Shown piece by piece: positions 22,977 to 33,151 of a stretch of DNA of 64,000 nucleotides. The DNA is taken from positions 23,025,914 through 23,089,913 of the forward strand of contig OX326958.1 of NCBI GenBank assembly GCA_946800325.1. The letters are read 5' to 3'. Origin of the DNA: Luzula sylvatica (Eukaryota; Streptophyta; Magnoliopsida; Poales; Juncaceae). How positions within the stretch are numbered: the first letter of the stretch is position 1; each line of letters begins with the position of its first letter. The notes below the pieces were generated by a model, which saw only the letters and a list, made by a program, of their open reading frames with translations, ran no database searches and was not told the DNA's origin. The position numbers were made by a program, and so were the translations under genes.

Positions 22977-23001
22977 AGCCCAATATCTCCTCCCCAGCCC
23001 A
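22977..23001 (+). promoter_or_regulatory. Two site II-type elements in the RPS10 promoter
   Basis: AGCCCA occurs at 22977-22982 and 22996-23001 (TGGGCT on the other strand). TGGGCY site II motifs are typical of nuclear genes for ribosomal and organelle proteins. They lie about 115-140 bp upstream of the start codon, in a pyrimidine-rich leader without a clear TATA box. Confidence 0.5.
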
Positions 23002-23114
23002 ATTCACCCCAACGGACTACCTTATCCCCTTCCTCCTCCCCCCAACAGGATAAACTCTCAAACAAGCTTGTATCTTCATCACTCTCTCGCCATCGATTCT
23101 CTACTGCCGTTGCA

Positions 23115-25068
23115 ATGGCCGTAGCTTCTTCGCTCGCTTCAACCCTCTCTCTACTCCCTCTCCGCCAATCCGCGGCGTTTTCTACTTCCAAACCCTCATT
23201 TCTCTCTTTCTCCATTCCTGCCAGGGCCGTACCTTCCCTTTCCATCCTGCTCTCTAACCGGCGCCTCTTCGCCTCCAAGGACGATTCCGTCAGTTCCGAA
23301 GACGAATTTGTAGAGGACGATGAAGAGGAGGTGGAGGGATCTGAGGTTGAGGAGACTTCCGACGAAGTAGAAGAGGAAGATCCGGATTCTGTTTGGAACG
23401 AGGAAGAGGATGAAGCTGGTTGGGTTGGCGACGAGGATGAATTTGACGAGATTGAAGCATCTGAAAGTGCAATTGAGGTATGTCATTTTATACTTTGAAT
23501 TCCTTCACCGAGTTTAATTTTGTGCACATTTCTTCGTGTTATATGTTAATAGAAATTTCACAATTGAGATAATTCAAATTTTGAATTTGCATCCGAAATT
23601 GAACCTCAGGTCGCAGCAGTTGAAGAAGCTCCCAAGAAGTCTGCTTCAGTTAAAGTCACCAAACCAAAGGTACATTAATCTATACACCTCATTTTTTTTC
23701 ATATTATGAATTAAATTATGATTTTTTTTTCTTGTTTCTACTAATTGTAGTTAGAATTTCTTCGAATCCAGTCTTTCTTGTTTTGTTTTGATATATACAC
23801 ACTTTAATTTTAACTTAATTTCAATCTAACTAGCAAAATCAATGGACCAACAATAACTAATTCGCCAGTAAACTAAATCAATGGATCTCTCCATTTAACT
23901 TCTTCCTTCTCAAACCTTCCACTTTCTCTATTTTCCAACAGAAAATTACGCTAAAAAACAAAAACGGTGAAAATATTGTCGGAATATTCCAAGAATCTAA
24001 TTCTGGCGAGATCGTGGTTTTGTGTCATGGATTTCGATCATCGAAAGAAAGCAAAACCATTTCGTACTTATCCGAAACCCTAAATTCTCACGGAATTTCA
24101 AATTTCAAATTTGATTTTTCTGGAAACGGTGAAAGCGAGGGCCAATTTGAGTACGGAAATTATTTCAAAGAAGTCGAGGATTTAAAATCGGTAGTGGAAT
24201 ATTTTAGAGAGAGAAATAGGGATATAAATACTATTACTGGACATAGTAAAGGGGGCAATGTGGTGATTTTATACGCTTCATTGTATAATGACGTTTATAA
24301 TGTCGTGAGTTTATCTGGAAGATTTGATTTAAATGAAGGAATTAAAGAGAGACTAGGAGAGGATTATATGGAAAATATCAAGAAAAATGGATTTATTGAT
24401 GTGAGAGATAAATTAGGGAAATTTATGTATCGAGTGAGCGAATCGAGCTTAATGGATCGATTGGGGATAAATATGAAGGAAAAATGCGTGTTAATTGATC
24501 CAAAAATTAGGGTTTTGACTATTCACGGTTCTAACGATGATACCGTGCCCCTAAACGGTGCTATTGAATTTGATAAGATTATAAAAAATCATAAATTAGA
24601 AATTATTAACGGCGCGGATCATAGATTTTCGAAGAATTTATTCGAGTTATCTAATTTTGTTGTTGATTTTGTTAAAAAGAACTAATGAAAATAATCAACA
24701 AAACTAAATTATAATTATAATTATTATTATTTTTTAATTTTTAATTTTTTATTTAGAAACCAAACAAGTACCAAATCAGAATAAAGCTAAAATCATACTA
24801 CGTACCGCTACTCGAGGACACGTGCAAGCAAATACTCGAGGCGGCACGGACCACGAACGCCAAAACAAACGGGCCGATATTCTTACCGACAAAAAAGCGA
24901 ATTTATTGTGTGTTGACTTCGCCGCACAAGTACAAGGACGCGAGAGACCATTTCGAGATTCGGACTCATAGAAGATTGATCGATATTATGCAGCCCACTG
25001 CCGAGACGGTCGAGTCGCTCATGCAACTCAATTTCCCTGCCGGTGTCGATGTTAAACTTAAAATTTAA
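23115..25068 (+). CDS. RPS10: Plastid 30S ribosomal protein S10 (uS10c), nuclear gene
   Basis: Exons 23115-23477, 23610-23669 and 24757-25068, all phase 0 with GT-AG introns, encode 244 residues. The start is ATGGCC in a good plant context. Residues 1-55 are Ser/Ala-rich and basic, like a chloroplast transit peptide. Residues about 56-121 are strikingly acidic (EDEFVEDDEEEVEGSEVEE). Exon 2 (20 aa) is Lys/Val/Ala-rich. Exon 3 is the S10 domain: YQIRIKLKSYYVPLLEDTCK, TNAKTNGPIFLPTKKRIYCV, RDHFEIRTHRRLIDIMQPTA and the end AGVDVKLKI, all plastid-type S10 blocks. S10 sits in the small-subunit head. Intron 2 (23670-24756) contains a complete hydrolase reading frame, listed separately. Confidence 0.93.
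23942..24685 (+). CDS. Alpha/beta-hydrolase (S33-like) frame inside RPS10 intron 2, probable alternative terminal exon
   Basis: An uninterrupted 247-codon frame with the full fold: oxyanion block VLCHGFRSSKESK, DFSGNGESEGQFEYGNY, nucleophile elbow GHSKGGN (Ser102 of this exon), Asp199 in HGSNDDTVP and His227 in GADHRFS. It belongs to plant serine hydrolases of unknown substrate. Homology to relatives starts at the first codons (KNGENIVGIFQ). These directly follow a pyrimidine-rich acceptor TTTTCCAACAG ending at 23941. There is no in-frame ATG before the middle of the protein; the only early start is a GTG at 24014. The acceptor is phase 0, matching RPS10 exons 1 and 2, so splicing would join 141 transit-peptide and acidic-region residues to the hydrolase, giving about 388 aa. 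No donor is evident before the stop, so it would be a last exon with its own poly(A) site. This is inference from frame and splice logic. Confidence 0.8.
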   Translation, partial: KITLKNKNGENIVGIFQESNSGEIVVLCHGFRSSKESKTISYLSETLNSHGISNFKFDFSGNGESEGQFEYGNYFKEVEDLKSVVEYFRERNRDINTITGHSKGGNVVILYASLYNDVYNVVSLSGRFDLNEGIKERLGEDYMENIKKNGFIDVRDKLGKFMYRVSESSLMDRLGINMKEKCVLIDPKIRVLTIHGSNDDTVPLNGAIEFDKIIKNHKLEIINGADHRFSKNLFELSNFVVDFVKKN

Positions 25069-25383
25069 TTTTTTTGTTTTTAATGTTTTTAATGTTTTTG
25101 TTTTTGTTTTTGTAAGGAAGAGTTGGATTATTGAATTTATGATTTTGTGAATGAGAAAGGGTAGTTATGTCTTTTCATAATTTGGAGAAACGTGCTTCGG
25201 AAATTTAATGGATAGAAAGACTAAAAGTGAATTAATGGAATAATTGAATAATTGATGGGTCACAGACTCACAAATGAACTAAAATGTTCGTGAGTAAAAT
25301 GGAATAGCTTTTCCATCAAGTGAAAGGCTAAATTGAGGCTTTTTTCTTTATTCATACGAGTCAACAAAATAATGTTAGTTTTT
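25069..25383. other. RPS10 3' flank and start of a local duplication
   Basis: A T-rich 3' UTR-like stretch (TTTTTGTTTTTAATG repeats, 25069-25115) is followed by spacer. From about 25310 the sequence matches 28005 onward. Confidence 0.6.
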
Positions 25384-25888
25384 GGACAGTGATATTGACA
25401 GGAAAAATAAATACTAGATACAAGAAATTTTATTCAAATTTGGAATGAATTAAAAGTAAAATTACCATTTCAAGTTAAAATTTTCTGTTCCCAGTAATTT
25501 TATTTCCTGTCAATATCATTACCCTAGTTTTTTCAAGCTATAATTAAATTAAGTCAATTAAATTCTCTTGCTATATTATCAGTTATGACGCCATTTATCC
25601 TGCCCCACCACATTGGTTAATTATATGTTTCTTGTTAATTGACAAGTTAATTATTGGAATAAATAGAGAATGTTTTTTGTCTTTCATTTATTGATGTTGA
25701 TAAAATTTGAGAAAATATAATATGTTTTTCAATCTCACTTAAAGATATTTAATGCGTCAATCGAGGATGATTAAATGGATTGATTAAACTCTAAATTAAT
25801 GGTTAAATTGATTGATTTAATTAAGAAGTCTAATCAATCTATTTAAACACTCTCGATTGACGCATCAAAAGTATTTAAACGAGATTGG
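25310..25888. repeat. Left copy of a local duplication flanking the hAT element
   Basis: Shares GGCTAAATTGAGGCTT, AAGTCAATTAAATT, CTTGCTATATTAT and GTTTTTTGTCTTTCATT in order with 28005-28420. It is interrupted by a 141-bp MITE absent from the right copy. Confidence 0.85.
25384..25524. mobile_element. hAT-type MITE, 141 bp
   Basis: Ends GGACAGTGATATTGACAGG and, in complement, GGGTAATGATATTGACAGG. The 8-bp duplication TAGTTTTT lies at 25376-25383 and 25525-25532. The paralogous sequence at about 28055-28070 reads straight through (GTTAGTTCTTCCAAGC) and serves as an empty site. Confidence 0.88.
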
Positions 25889-26115
25889 GGAGCACCTAGG
25901 CCCGGTCCTGAAATTTTGGAGGCCTGTGACGTAGTGTTAAGATAATCCAAAATTACGAAATCATATCATATAATAATTAAAAAAAAAATTAAATTTAGAA
26001 CTAAATAAATATCCATAAAATTAAAGTCAAAATATTACAAAACATATAAATTTAGAACTAAATAAATATCCACAAAATTAAAGTCAAAATATTACAAAAC
26101 ACATAACTAACATAT

Positions 26116-27061
26116 TCATTTAAATATCCCTCTTCTCGCATTTTTGGAGGCAAATATATCAATTACATTTGCATAATCTAATTCTTGTGCGAAATCATTT
26201 TCAATTGATAATATAGCTAATCCATTTAATCTTTCTTGTGGCATGGTTGATCGAAGATAATTTTTTATTAATTTCAACTTCGAAAAACTCCTTTCTCCCG
26301 ACGCAACTGTGACCGGGATGGTCAAAAGTATTCGATACGCAATCCACGAATTTGGATAACAAAGTTTCATTGTTTCCAAAAGTATTCGATACGCAATCCA
26401 ACGACTCGGCATATATGAGCCAATTTCTATCCATCGTTTCTCCATTTGCTAAATGTCGAACATAATAAATGGGAGAAAAATGCCTACCATTACCATCTTT
26501 AGGAAAATTAACACGATTCATATCTCTTTTAATGGGACCTCTTTTTACTAATAAATCTCGAAATTGTTGGCTAATATCCCTCCAATTAACCGGATCATCG
26601 ATATTAACCAAGTTTCCATTTTCACTAATCAAATTATTGTTAACCAAATTATCATTTTCCTCCTCGTTAACCAAATTATCATTTTTCTCTTCGTTAACCA
26701 AATTATCGTTTCCCTCCTCGTCAACCAAATTATCATTTTCCTCCTCGTTAACCAAATTATCATTTTCCTCTTCGTTAACCAAATTATCGTTTCCCTCCTC
26801 GTTAACCAAATTATCATTTTTCTCCTCGTTAACCAAATTTTCATTTTCTTCCTCGTTAATCAAATTATCATTTCCCTCTTCGTTAACCAAATTATCGTTT
26901 CCTTCCGTCGAAGTATTAATCATAATAAACCTATCCATGGCACCTCTTTGAGATTGAATAAAAGATTCTCGTCTTTGTTTGTTTTTTCTTTTTTCATTTC
27001 CCGACATAAAAATCCTTTTATTTCTCATAATTGTACCTACAATTATAAAAAAATTATACAA
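26116..27061 (-). pseudogene. Deleted hAT (TTF-type/ZMYM-like) transposase
   Basis: Minus strand. The frame from 27061 to about 26440 has a basic start ([13 protein letters not shown]), a nine-residue repeat ENDNLVNEE about nine times, and then [35 protein letters not shown] and [12 protein letters not shown]. These are the N-terminal block of TTF-type hAT proteins. The C-terminal dimerisation block ([50 protein letters not shown]) is in another frame, 26445-26116. WIAYRILL is duplicated at the join. The central catalytic part is missing, so the product cannot be an active transposase. Confidence 0.88.
26640..26895 (-). repeat. 27-bp in-frame tandem repeat, about 9 copies
   Basis: Units of TCGTTAACCAAATTATC plus a CCTC-rich linker alternate between two variants (CATTTTCCTCC and GTTTCCCTCC). 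They encode ENDNLVNEE on the minus strand. The repeat keeps frame in the transposase remnant and opens long frames on the plus strand that are not genes. Confidence 0.93.
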
Positions 27062-28004
27062 AGATGACTTATATATTATATTATAAAGAGAAATTCAGTC
27101 ACAGAGAAATTATAAAGAGATTGAATTATAAAATCCTTTTATCTCGGCAAAATTGGGCGAAATTGGGCCACATTCACAGAGATGACTTATTATACAAAGA
27201 TGACTTATTATACGAAATTATAAAATTCACAGAGATGACTTATTATAAAATTCAGTCACAGAGATTGTACAAAGATGACTTATAAAATTCACAGCAATGA
27301 TAAAATTGGGCGAAATTATACAAAGATGACTTATTATAAAATTCAGTCACAGAGAAAATTCACAGAGATTGAATTTACACGAAATTGGGCGAAATTGGGC
27401 CACATTCACAGAGATTGAATTTACACAGAGATTGAATTCACAGACCAATTCAGCCACATTCACAAAAATTGGGCGAAATTGGGCGAAATTACACGAAATT
27501 ACATTCACAGTGGACAGTGGGCGAAATTACACGAAATTGCAAGATAAATTGACGACAATTAAAGAAAAATTACACGAAATTGAAGAGCAATTCAAAGAGG
27601 AGAGTGCCCCACACAGAGAAGATTGACGAAATTACACGAAATTGATGAAAAACCCGACGAAAATCGTTGCCGCAGCGAAAAAAATGACCAAGAAGCGAAG
27701 AGGAGCCAAAGCGGCGTGTGAACTCGAAGAGGGAAGTTGTCTCCTGGGCTCCTGACGCTCCTGTCATGGTGGCCTCGCGTGCGTGGAGGTTGCTTGCTTC
27801 AGTCGCGTCTCGCGTGGAGGTTGCTTCAGTCGCGTTGCCGCATGTCGCTTCACTCTTCAGTCGCCGTGCATCATGCCGATGCGTGATGTGTTTGCGTGAT
27901 GGGTTTGCTCCGTTAAATAAATGGAGGCCTCCCAAATATGGAGGCCTGTGACATTTGCCAAGTGGGCCATACGTCAGGGCCGGGCCTGGGAGCACCATAT
28001 CAAA

Positions 28005-28420
28005 CAAGTGAGGCTAAATTGAGGCTTCTTCCTTCATTTATTTAGTCAACAAAAAATGTTAGTTCTTCCAAGCTATAATTATTCTAAGTCAATTAAATTA
28101 TCTTGCTATATTATTGTTATGATGCCATTTACCATGCCTTCAAATTTCACCATCACATCTTTAATTGTCCGTTCTTTGTTAATTATTAGAATAAATAGAT
28201 AATGTTTTTTGTCTTTCATTTTTCATTCATTGATACCAATGAAATTTGAAAAAGTATAATATTTTCCTCAATCTTACTTAAACACATTTGATATGTCAAT
28301 CGAGAGTGTTTAAATAAATTGATTAGACTCTAAATTGATGATTAAATTTATTGATTCAATTAAGAATTGATTAATTCAATTAAGATGTCTAATCAATCGA
28401 TTTAAACCCCATAAGATTTG
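28005..28420. repeat. Right copy of the local duplication
   Basis: Parallels 25310-25888 without the 141-bp MITE. The hAT element lies exactly between the copies, so its right target duplication joins directly to this block. Confidence 0.8.
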
Positions 28421-29439
28421 AACCCACAAACATAATTCTTGTTTGATCACAAGTCTTTCCCGAGAGAACTCTTTTGCAAGAAACTCACGAGGAGGGAAGT
28501 TTCTCTTGGACCACCAATACGATCCTAGTCAGTTCTATTGTTTACTTGAATAAAAGTTCAAGAAGACAAGATCCTTAGTCAAAGAGACTCGTTACACAGA
28601 ATGCTCTACCGAAAACAAGCATATTTTATTGGTGTCATCCATGAACTCAGCTAACACTGGACCTGTCCGGTGATTGAGTTGAGTTTCTTCAATGTCACCA
28701 TGACCTTGGTCAAAAAAATCTTCAAGGTTTACTAATTGGTATCGAACTTCACAGACAAGTCACGATTTTATTTGTTTATTGGGCATGTGTGATTATTTCT
28801 CAAGGCACGTCACTCCTAACGTCACATTAATCCTAGCTTAGATTCTCTATTGCCTTTTCTCTGAGCCTTCTCTTGTTGTCTCTTGAGAAATATTTGGAAT
28901 TTGGAATTTTAAAACCTAATTTTCAGAAATGTAATTCTCTTGTTGTCTTCTATCTGGCGTTCATCGGTTTTATATATTTATTTGTAAATTAGATTTTTAA
29001 TATGTTATTGTTATTATTATTATTATTATTTTTTGAGCATCTATAAATATATAATATTTATATGTTCTTATATATTTTTCAATTTTCAATTTTCAATTCT
29101 CTTATATTAAGAAGATCGTTTTGAATATATTTTTACATTTTTCACTTTTTAAAAATTTATATGTTCTCGCATCAAATAATATATCTTTTGCACATATAAA
29201 TTGACTATTTACTCCTTCATGCTTTTTAAACAAACTGGTGTTTCTTATAATTTTAATTGATTATACTCACATAAACATACAAATACATTTAACAATTAAT
29301 CTCGTTATGGTCAACCTTTCTAATATAAATTGGTCTTATACATGTTATTTATCGAAACATACTCATTCAAAAAAAATATAATAAAATTATGAACATTTTT
29401 TAATGCATCACATCATGGAACAAAATTTGAAAATGAACC
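28421..29439. other. Intergenic DNA, nothing recognised
   Basis: The first 450 bp are less AT-rich and contain phrases such as CAATGTCACCATGACCTTGG, but no frame longer than about 60 codons. It may be an old retroelement fragment. The remainder is AT-rich. Confidence 0.4.
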
Positions 29440-30560
29440 CAATCTTCATAAATATTCGACCCAAACCAGACTTTTAAAAGTCGGGTAGGTTAATTTGGTT
29501 AAAAATGTACATTTGACGGTTTAACGAAATTAACAAAAACAACCGGATTTGTAAAGTGCGGTGGATTATTTTTAAAAGTCATCTAGTTTAGCTAGTTAAT
29601 TTTGGTTAATTGAAAACATTAGTTTTGTTAATTTTGGTTAATTTGTAAAGTGTGGTAGGTTAATTAGAAACATTAGTTAATTTTTACAAGTATGGTCAAT
29701 ATTTTGTCTGTTAAAGTTCAGTTATTTGGTCTATTTAATTCTAGTTATGTGTTCTACATATAAAAATCCAAATAAATATATATATGGACCAAAGTTGGAA
29801 ATTCCAAGCGAATTTGCAATGTTGAGAATTTATACAACTTCGCAGTAATTTACCTTATCTCTATACAAGTTCCTAACAAAGTTCGAAGTTATCTACGAAA
29901 AAAGAGTTTGGTCCATTACACGTTAAGATTTGGTCTATTACACATTAAGATTTCTACAAGATCCAAGTAAATATATATATTGATCGAATTTGAAAATGGA
30001 AAATTTATACAAGTTTCGAGCGAATTTGTAAAGTTGAAAATTTATAGAAGTATCGAGCAAATTTGTTAAGTTGAAAATTTATACAAGTTCAAAGTAAGTT
30101 TTTCTTATTTTTATACAAGTTCCAAACAAGATTAGAAATTGTCTTCGGAAGCAAAAAAAATTTGGTCCATTACAAATTAAAATTTTGTCCACTGCACTTT
30201 CGGAAAAAGAAATTATCTTATCTATAATATAAAACTGATGTCTTAATTATAACCTCTTGCTAAAATCAACGCGTGCATTTTACTTAAGAGACATTATATA
30301 CATTGTTTAATTAATTGTTTAATCGAATTTTAGGTAGACCTAGTAATGACTGAAGTTTTAAAATCATGCAATTATTTTTCTTAATTAACCAACTAAACTA
30401 CTAGGCTTTTAAAAGTAACATGCCGAACTTTAAAAGTCTGATTGTATTTGTTAATTTTGTTTAAACCGTCAAATGTATATTTTTTAACCAAATTAATCAC
30501 CACACTTTTAAATACCGGTTTGGGTTAGTATTCGAATAATTTTGAAAAGTGAATTATTTT
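29440..30560. mobile_element. Decayed foldback element, about 1.1 kb
   Basis: The left arm (ATTCGACCCAAACC then GGTTAATTTGGTTAAAAATG and ACATTTGACGGTTTAAC, 29450-29530) is matched in reverse complement by 30455-30540 (GTTTAAACCGTCAAATGTAT, TTTTAACCAAATTAATCACC, GGTTTGGGTTAGTATTCGAA). Between the arms GTTAATTTTGGTTAATT and ACAAGTTC motifs repeat. Ends approximate. Confidence 0.6.
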
Positions 30561-32182
30561 TTTAGTTCTTTTCACATATTAGAATACATACATAACTTAT
30601 TCATAAAATTATGATGTGCAAATGATTTCAATGAAAATTAGTTATATTTATGACATTCTCGAGAATTTTGTCGATTCAATTTTTTTTATATTATTATTAA
30701 TAGTATAATTTTTTATCACGCCCTTGCAAAATATTTTCTCGAAATTCACCACTATAATTTTGAATCTCTTATTCACGAAGGAACATATGGCATATCATTG
30801 CTAGTGCAATATAATCCATGGTATCAAAGGATCCATATGGCCTCTAGCTCCGATTTATGACCCAATTGTTTCTTTAGCCATCGATGGGTCCCCCGAAGCA
30901 ACACTAACCAACTGTTAATGGATAATTTGAGCCTTCAAAGGGTAATATTGACTTTACTAGTTTATAGTTATTCTTCCTAAATTTATTTTATAATAATGTC
31001 TGGAAACTACGGACACACTAATTCGAGTGATAATTCAAATTTATTTTAACAATGTGTGATAAATTAGGCGGTGATTAGATGTCTAGACACCATTTTGCGA
31101 AAAAACAATAATGAATTATATATAAACAAAACATTATATCGAACATTTGAATGCTTTTCCTGATTATTTGAAAATAAAATTACATGGTTCTTGCTCAATG
31201 ATTTTATTAGTGTAATACGTATTTTTTGTTTGATATTATAATTATTAAATTTGTTAGTACATGATGAAAAAATATGTATCGAATAAGTAGCAATAATCAT
31301 TTTTTTTTTTCATAAGTTTTATCTTGTGTTTTATATTTTCAAATTGTAAAACAGTAATTCTCATGTTTTTTGAAAATTTAACATTATTTTATTTGAATTT
31401 ATACTAACATATTGTGAAACATAATTAGAGTAAAAGAAGTCATAAGATGGACCAGAAATTCGGTACTTATGCATTAAATAATATATTGCATACGTTAAAT
31501 ATTGATAGCACTTAAGTTGTTCTCACAATGTTAACTTATTTTTTATTTTAAATTAATATTATTTCCAATATCACATTATATGATTTTGTTATGCAATATA
31601 TAATCTTAATCTTATAAGTCATTCATTAAAAAAAAAGCTATTCAACATACTACTTGTTAAAGTAAAGGAGACCTCAAGCATAATTATTTTTTTGGATATA
31701 AGAAAAAACTAAAACTTCTTATTTTAATTCGAAGTAAAAGCAACAAAAAAAATTTACAAAGTAAATGCAACATTAGTGAAATAAACAATTTGTATATTAT
31801 GATTACTTAATATTCTAATAAACAGACCATTTTATTTTATATATCTAATTTATTAAAAATAAATTAATTCAACGGTGGAATATTCCAATGTTAACAAACA
31901 AAAAATGAGAATGATTCAAATTCTCATTTAATTTACAAAATCTCAATGTTGAAAATTCTTATGCGGTTAGAGTGAAGTTTTAATTTTGTACGTGCTAGGA
32001 AATCCTAAAATTACCAGTTCATTCCGTACGTGTTAAAACGGTCATCTTAAATGTAAAAAACCTAGCTTTCGATAAATATAGTTAGTTTTCTTCTGTTGGA
32101 GTGCTCTAACAATTCTCCTATAAAAATAATAATCAACTTGTTCTCCGAAACACCCATCTCTCTTCTTCTCTCTTCCATTACC
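30561..32182. other. AT-rich intergenic DNA upstream of the SAT gene
   Basis: No gene recognised. The frame at 31064-31300 is AT-rich chance sequence. Confidence 0.5.
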
Positions 32183-32190
32183 TATATAAA
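32183..32190 (+). promoter_or_regulatory. TATA box of the serine acetyltransferase gene
   Basis: TATATAAA in CCTATATAAACCC lies about 100 bp upstream of the chosen ATG at 32285. The predicted transcription start near 32215-32225 rules out the longer in-frame start at 32096. Confidence 0.7.
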
Positions 32191-32284
32191 CCCAACTTCC
32201 TCTCTCAAAGCTCAAAACTCGCAACTCTCGCTCTATCAATCTATCATCCATAAACAAACACAAATACACAGGTTTCTCTTCACC

Positions 32285-33151
32285 ATGGGTGCATGCAGCG
32301 TAGATAAATACACAAAATCCCTTTTATACCCTTTGTACTCTCCCCCTTCTTCTTACCCGACAAAAGACCGAGAAGCGATGGACGAAATTTGGTACCGAAT
32401 CAAAGAAGAAGCACGATCCGACACGATAAACGAACCAATCCTCCGCAATTACTACTGCCAAATCATCCTCGGCCACGCCTCTCTCGAATCCTCCCTAGCT
32501 ACTCACTTGGCATCGAAGCTCCAAATTCCCAATACGATCCATCAAGACACTCTCGAGAAAATATTCTGCGAAATCTTAAATTCAGACCCTGAAATTCGCT
32601 CTGAAATCCGCGCGGACTTGCTCGCAGTTTCCGAACGGGATCCGGCATGCACGAAAATGGTGCATTGCTTTCTTTACTACAAAGGATTTCTCGCGATACA
32701 AGTCTACCGAATAGCACACCGTTTGTTATTACAGGGTCGATTTGCATTGGCTTATTTGTTACAAAGTCGTTGCTCCGAAGTATTTTCCGTGGATATTCAT
32801 CCCGGAGCGAGAATCGGGAAAGGAATCTTGTTGGACCATGCCACCGGAGTCGTCATCGGAGAAACGGCCGTTGTTGGCGATGACGTGACAATTTTACACG
32901 GTGTCACTCTAGGTGGTACGGGGAAAGAAGCGGGTACCGACAGGCATCCCAAAGTAGGGGATGGTGTTTTGATCGGGGCGGGAGCGAGCGTGCTTGGAAA
33001 TATAAGAATTGGAGACGGAGCCAAAATTGGGGCTGGAGCGGTGGTGGTTAAGGAGGTGAAGGCAGGAGCGACGGCAGTTGGAGCTCCGGCGAAGGTGCTG
33101 GAGATGAAGAAGATGGACTCGCCGGTGGTGCATATGGATCATGGATTTTAG
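32285..33151 (+). CDS. Serine O-acetyltransferase (cytosolic type, C-terminal tail shortened)
   Basis: A single-exon gene of 288 residues. It transfers acetyl from acetyl-CoA to L-serine, giving O-acetylserine for cysteine synthesis. An N-terminal SAT helical domain (IWYRIKEEARSDTINEP, HASLESSLATHLASKL) precedes the left-handed beta-helix of hexapeptide repeats. Active-site residues are present: Asp119 in RDPAC, the Asp-His pair in VDIHP (His172) and His205 in ILHGVTLGGTGK. GKEAGTDRHPK has one residue more than the usual GKxxGDRHPK. There is no transit peptide (MGACSVDKYTKSLL), suggesting a cytosolic enzyme. The start follows TATA spacing and a CACCATGG context. The protein stops at MDHGF, where plant SATs usually continue about ten more residues to a terminal Ile that docks into O-acetylserine (thiol) lyase. 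Confidence 0.93.
   Translation: MGACSVDKYTKSLLYPLYSPPSSYPTKDREAMDEIWYRIKEEARSDTINEPILRNYYCQIILGHASLESSLATHLASKLQIPNTIHQDTLEKIFCEILNSDPEIRSEIRADLLAVSERDPACTKMVHCFLYYKGFLAIQVYRIAHRLLLQGRFALAYLLQSRCSEVFSVDIHPGARIGKGILLDHATGVVIGETAVVGDDVTILHGVTLGGTGKEAGTDRHPKVGDGVLIGAGASVLGNIRIGDGAKIGAGAVVVKEVKAGATAVGAPAKVLEMKKMDSPVVHMDHGF

Larger units (their letters stand above)
25897..27988 (-). mobile_element. hAT transposon, 2.1 kb internal-deletion derivative
   Basis: Termini TAGGCCCGGTCCTGA and, in complement, CAGGCCCGGCCCTGA differ at two of 15 bases. A perfect 8-bp duplication GGAGCACC flanks the element (25889-25896, 27989-27996). It carries the two ends of a TTF-zinc-finger/hAT-dimerisation transposase gene on the minus strand without the middle. 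A subterminal array of GAAATTGGGCGAAATTACAC and CACAGAGATTGAATT motifs lies at about 27080-27560. Confidence 0.92.

Noticed and set aside
22763..23278. 171-residue minus-strand frame over the RPS10 5' end
   Set aside because: Shadow of the pyrimidine-rich leader and acidic exon; no family features.
26469..27067. Plus-strand frames of 160 and 167 residues made of TKLSFSSSL or NQIIIFL repeats
   Set aside because: Antisense of the 27-bp repeat in the transposase remnant.
30205..30300. TCTATAATATAAAACTG as a Helitron 5' end
   Set aside because: No hairpin plus CTRR end could be found downstream; AT-rich resemblance alone is weak.
32096..32284. Longer SAT start at 32096 adding 63 residues
   Set aside because: It lies upstream of the TATA box at 32183 and has no transit-peptide or SAT homology; the CACCATGG start at 32285 fits better.
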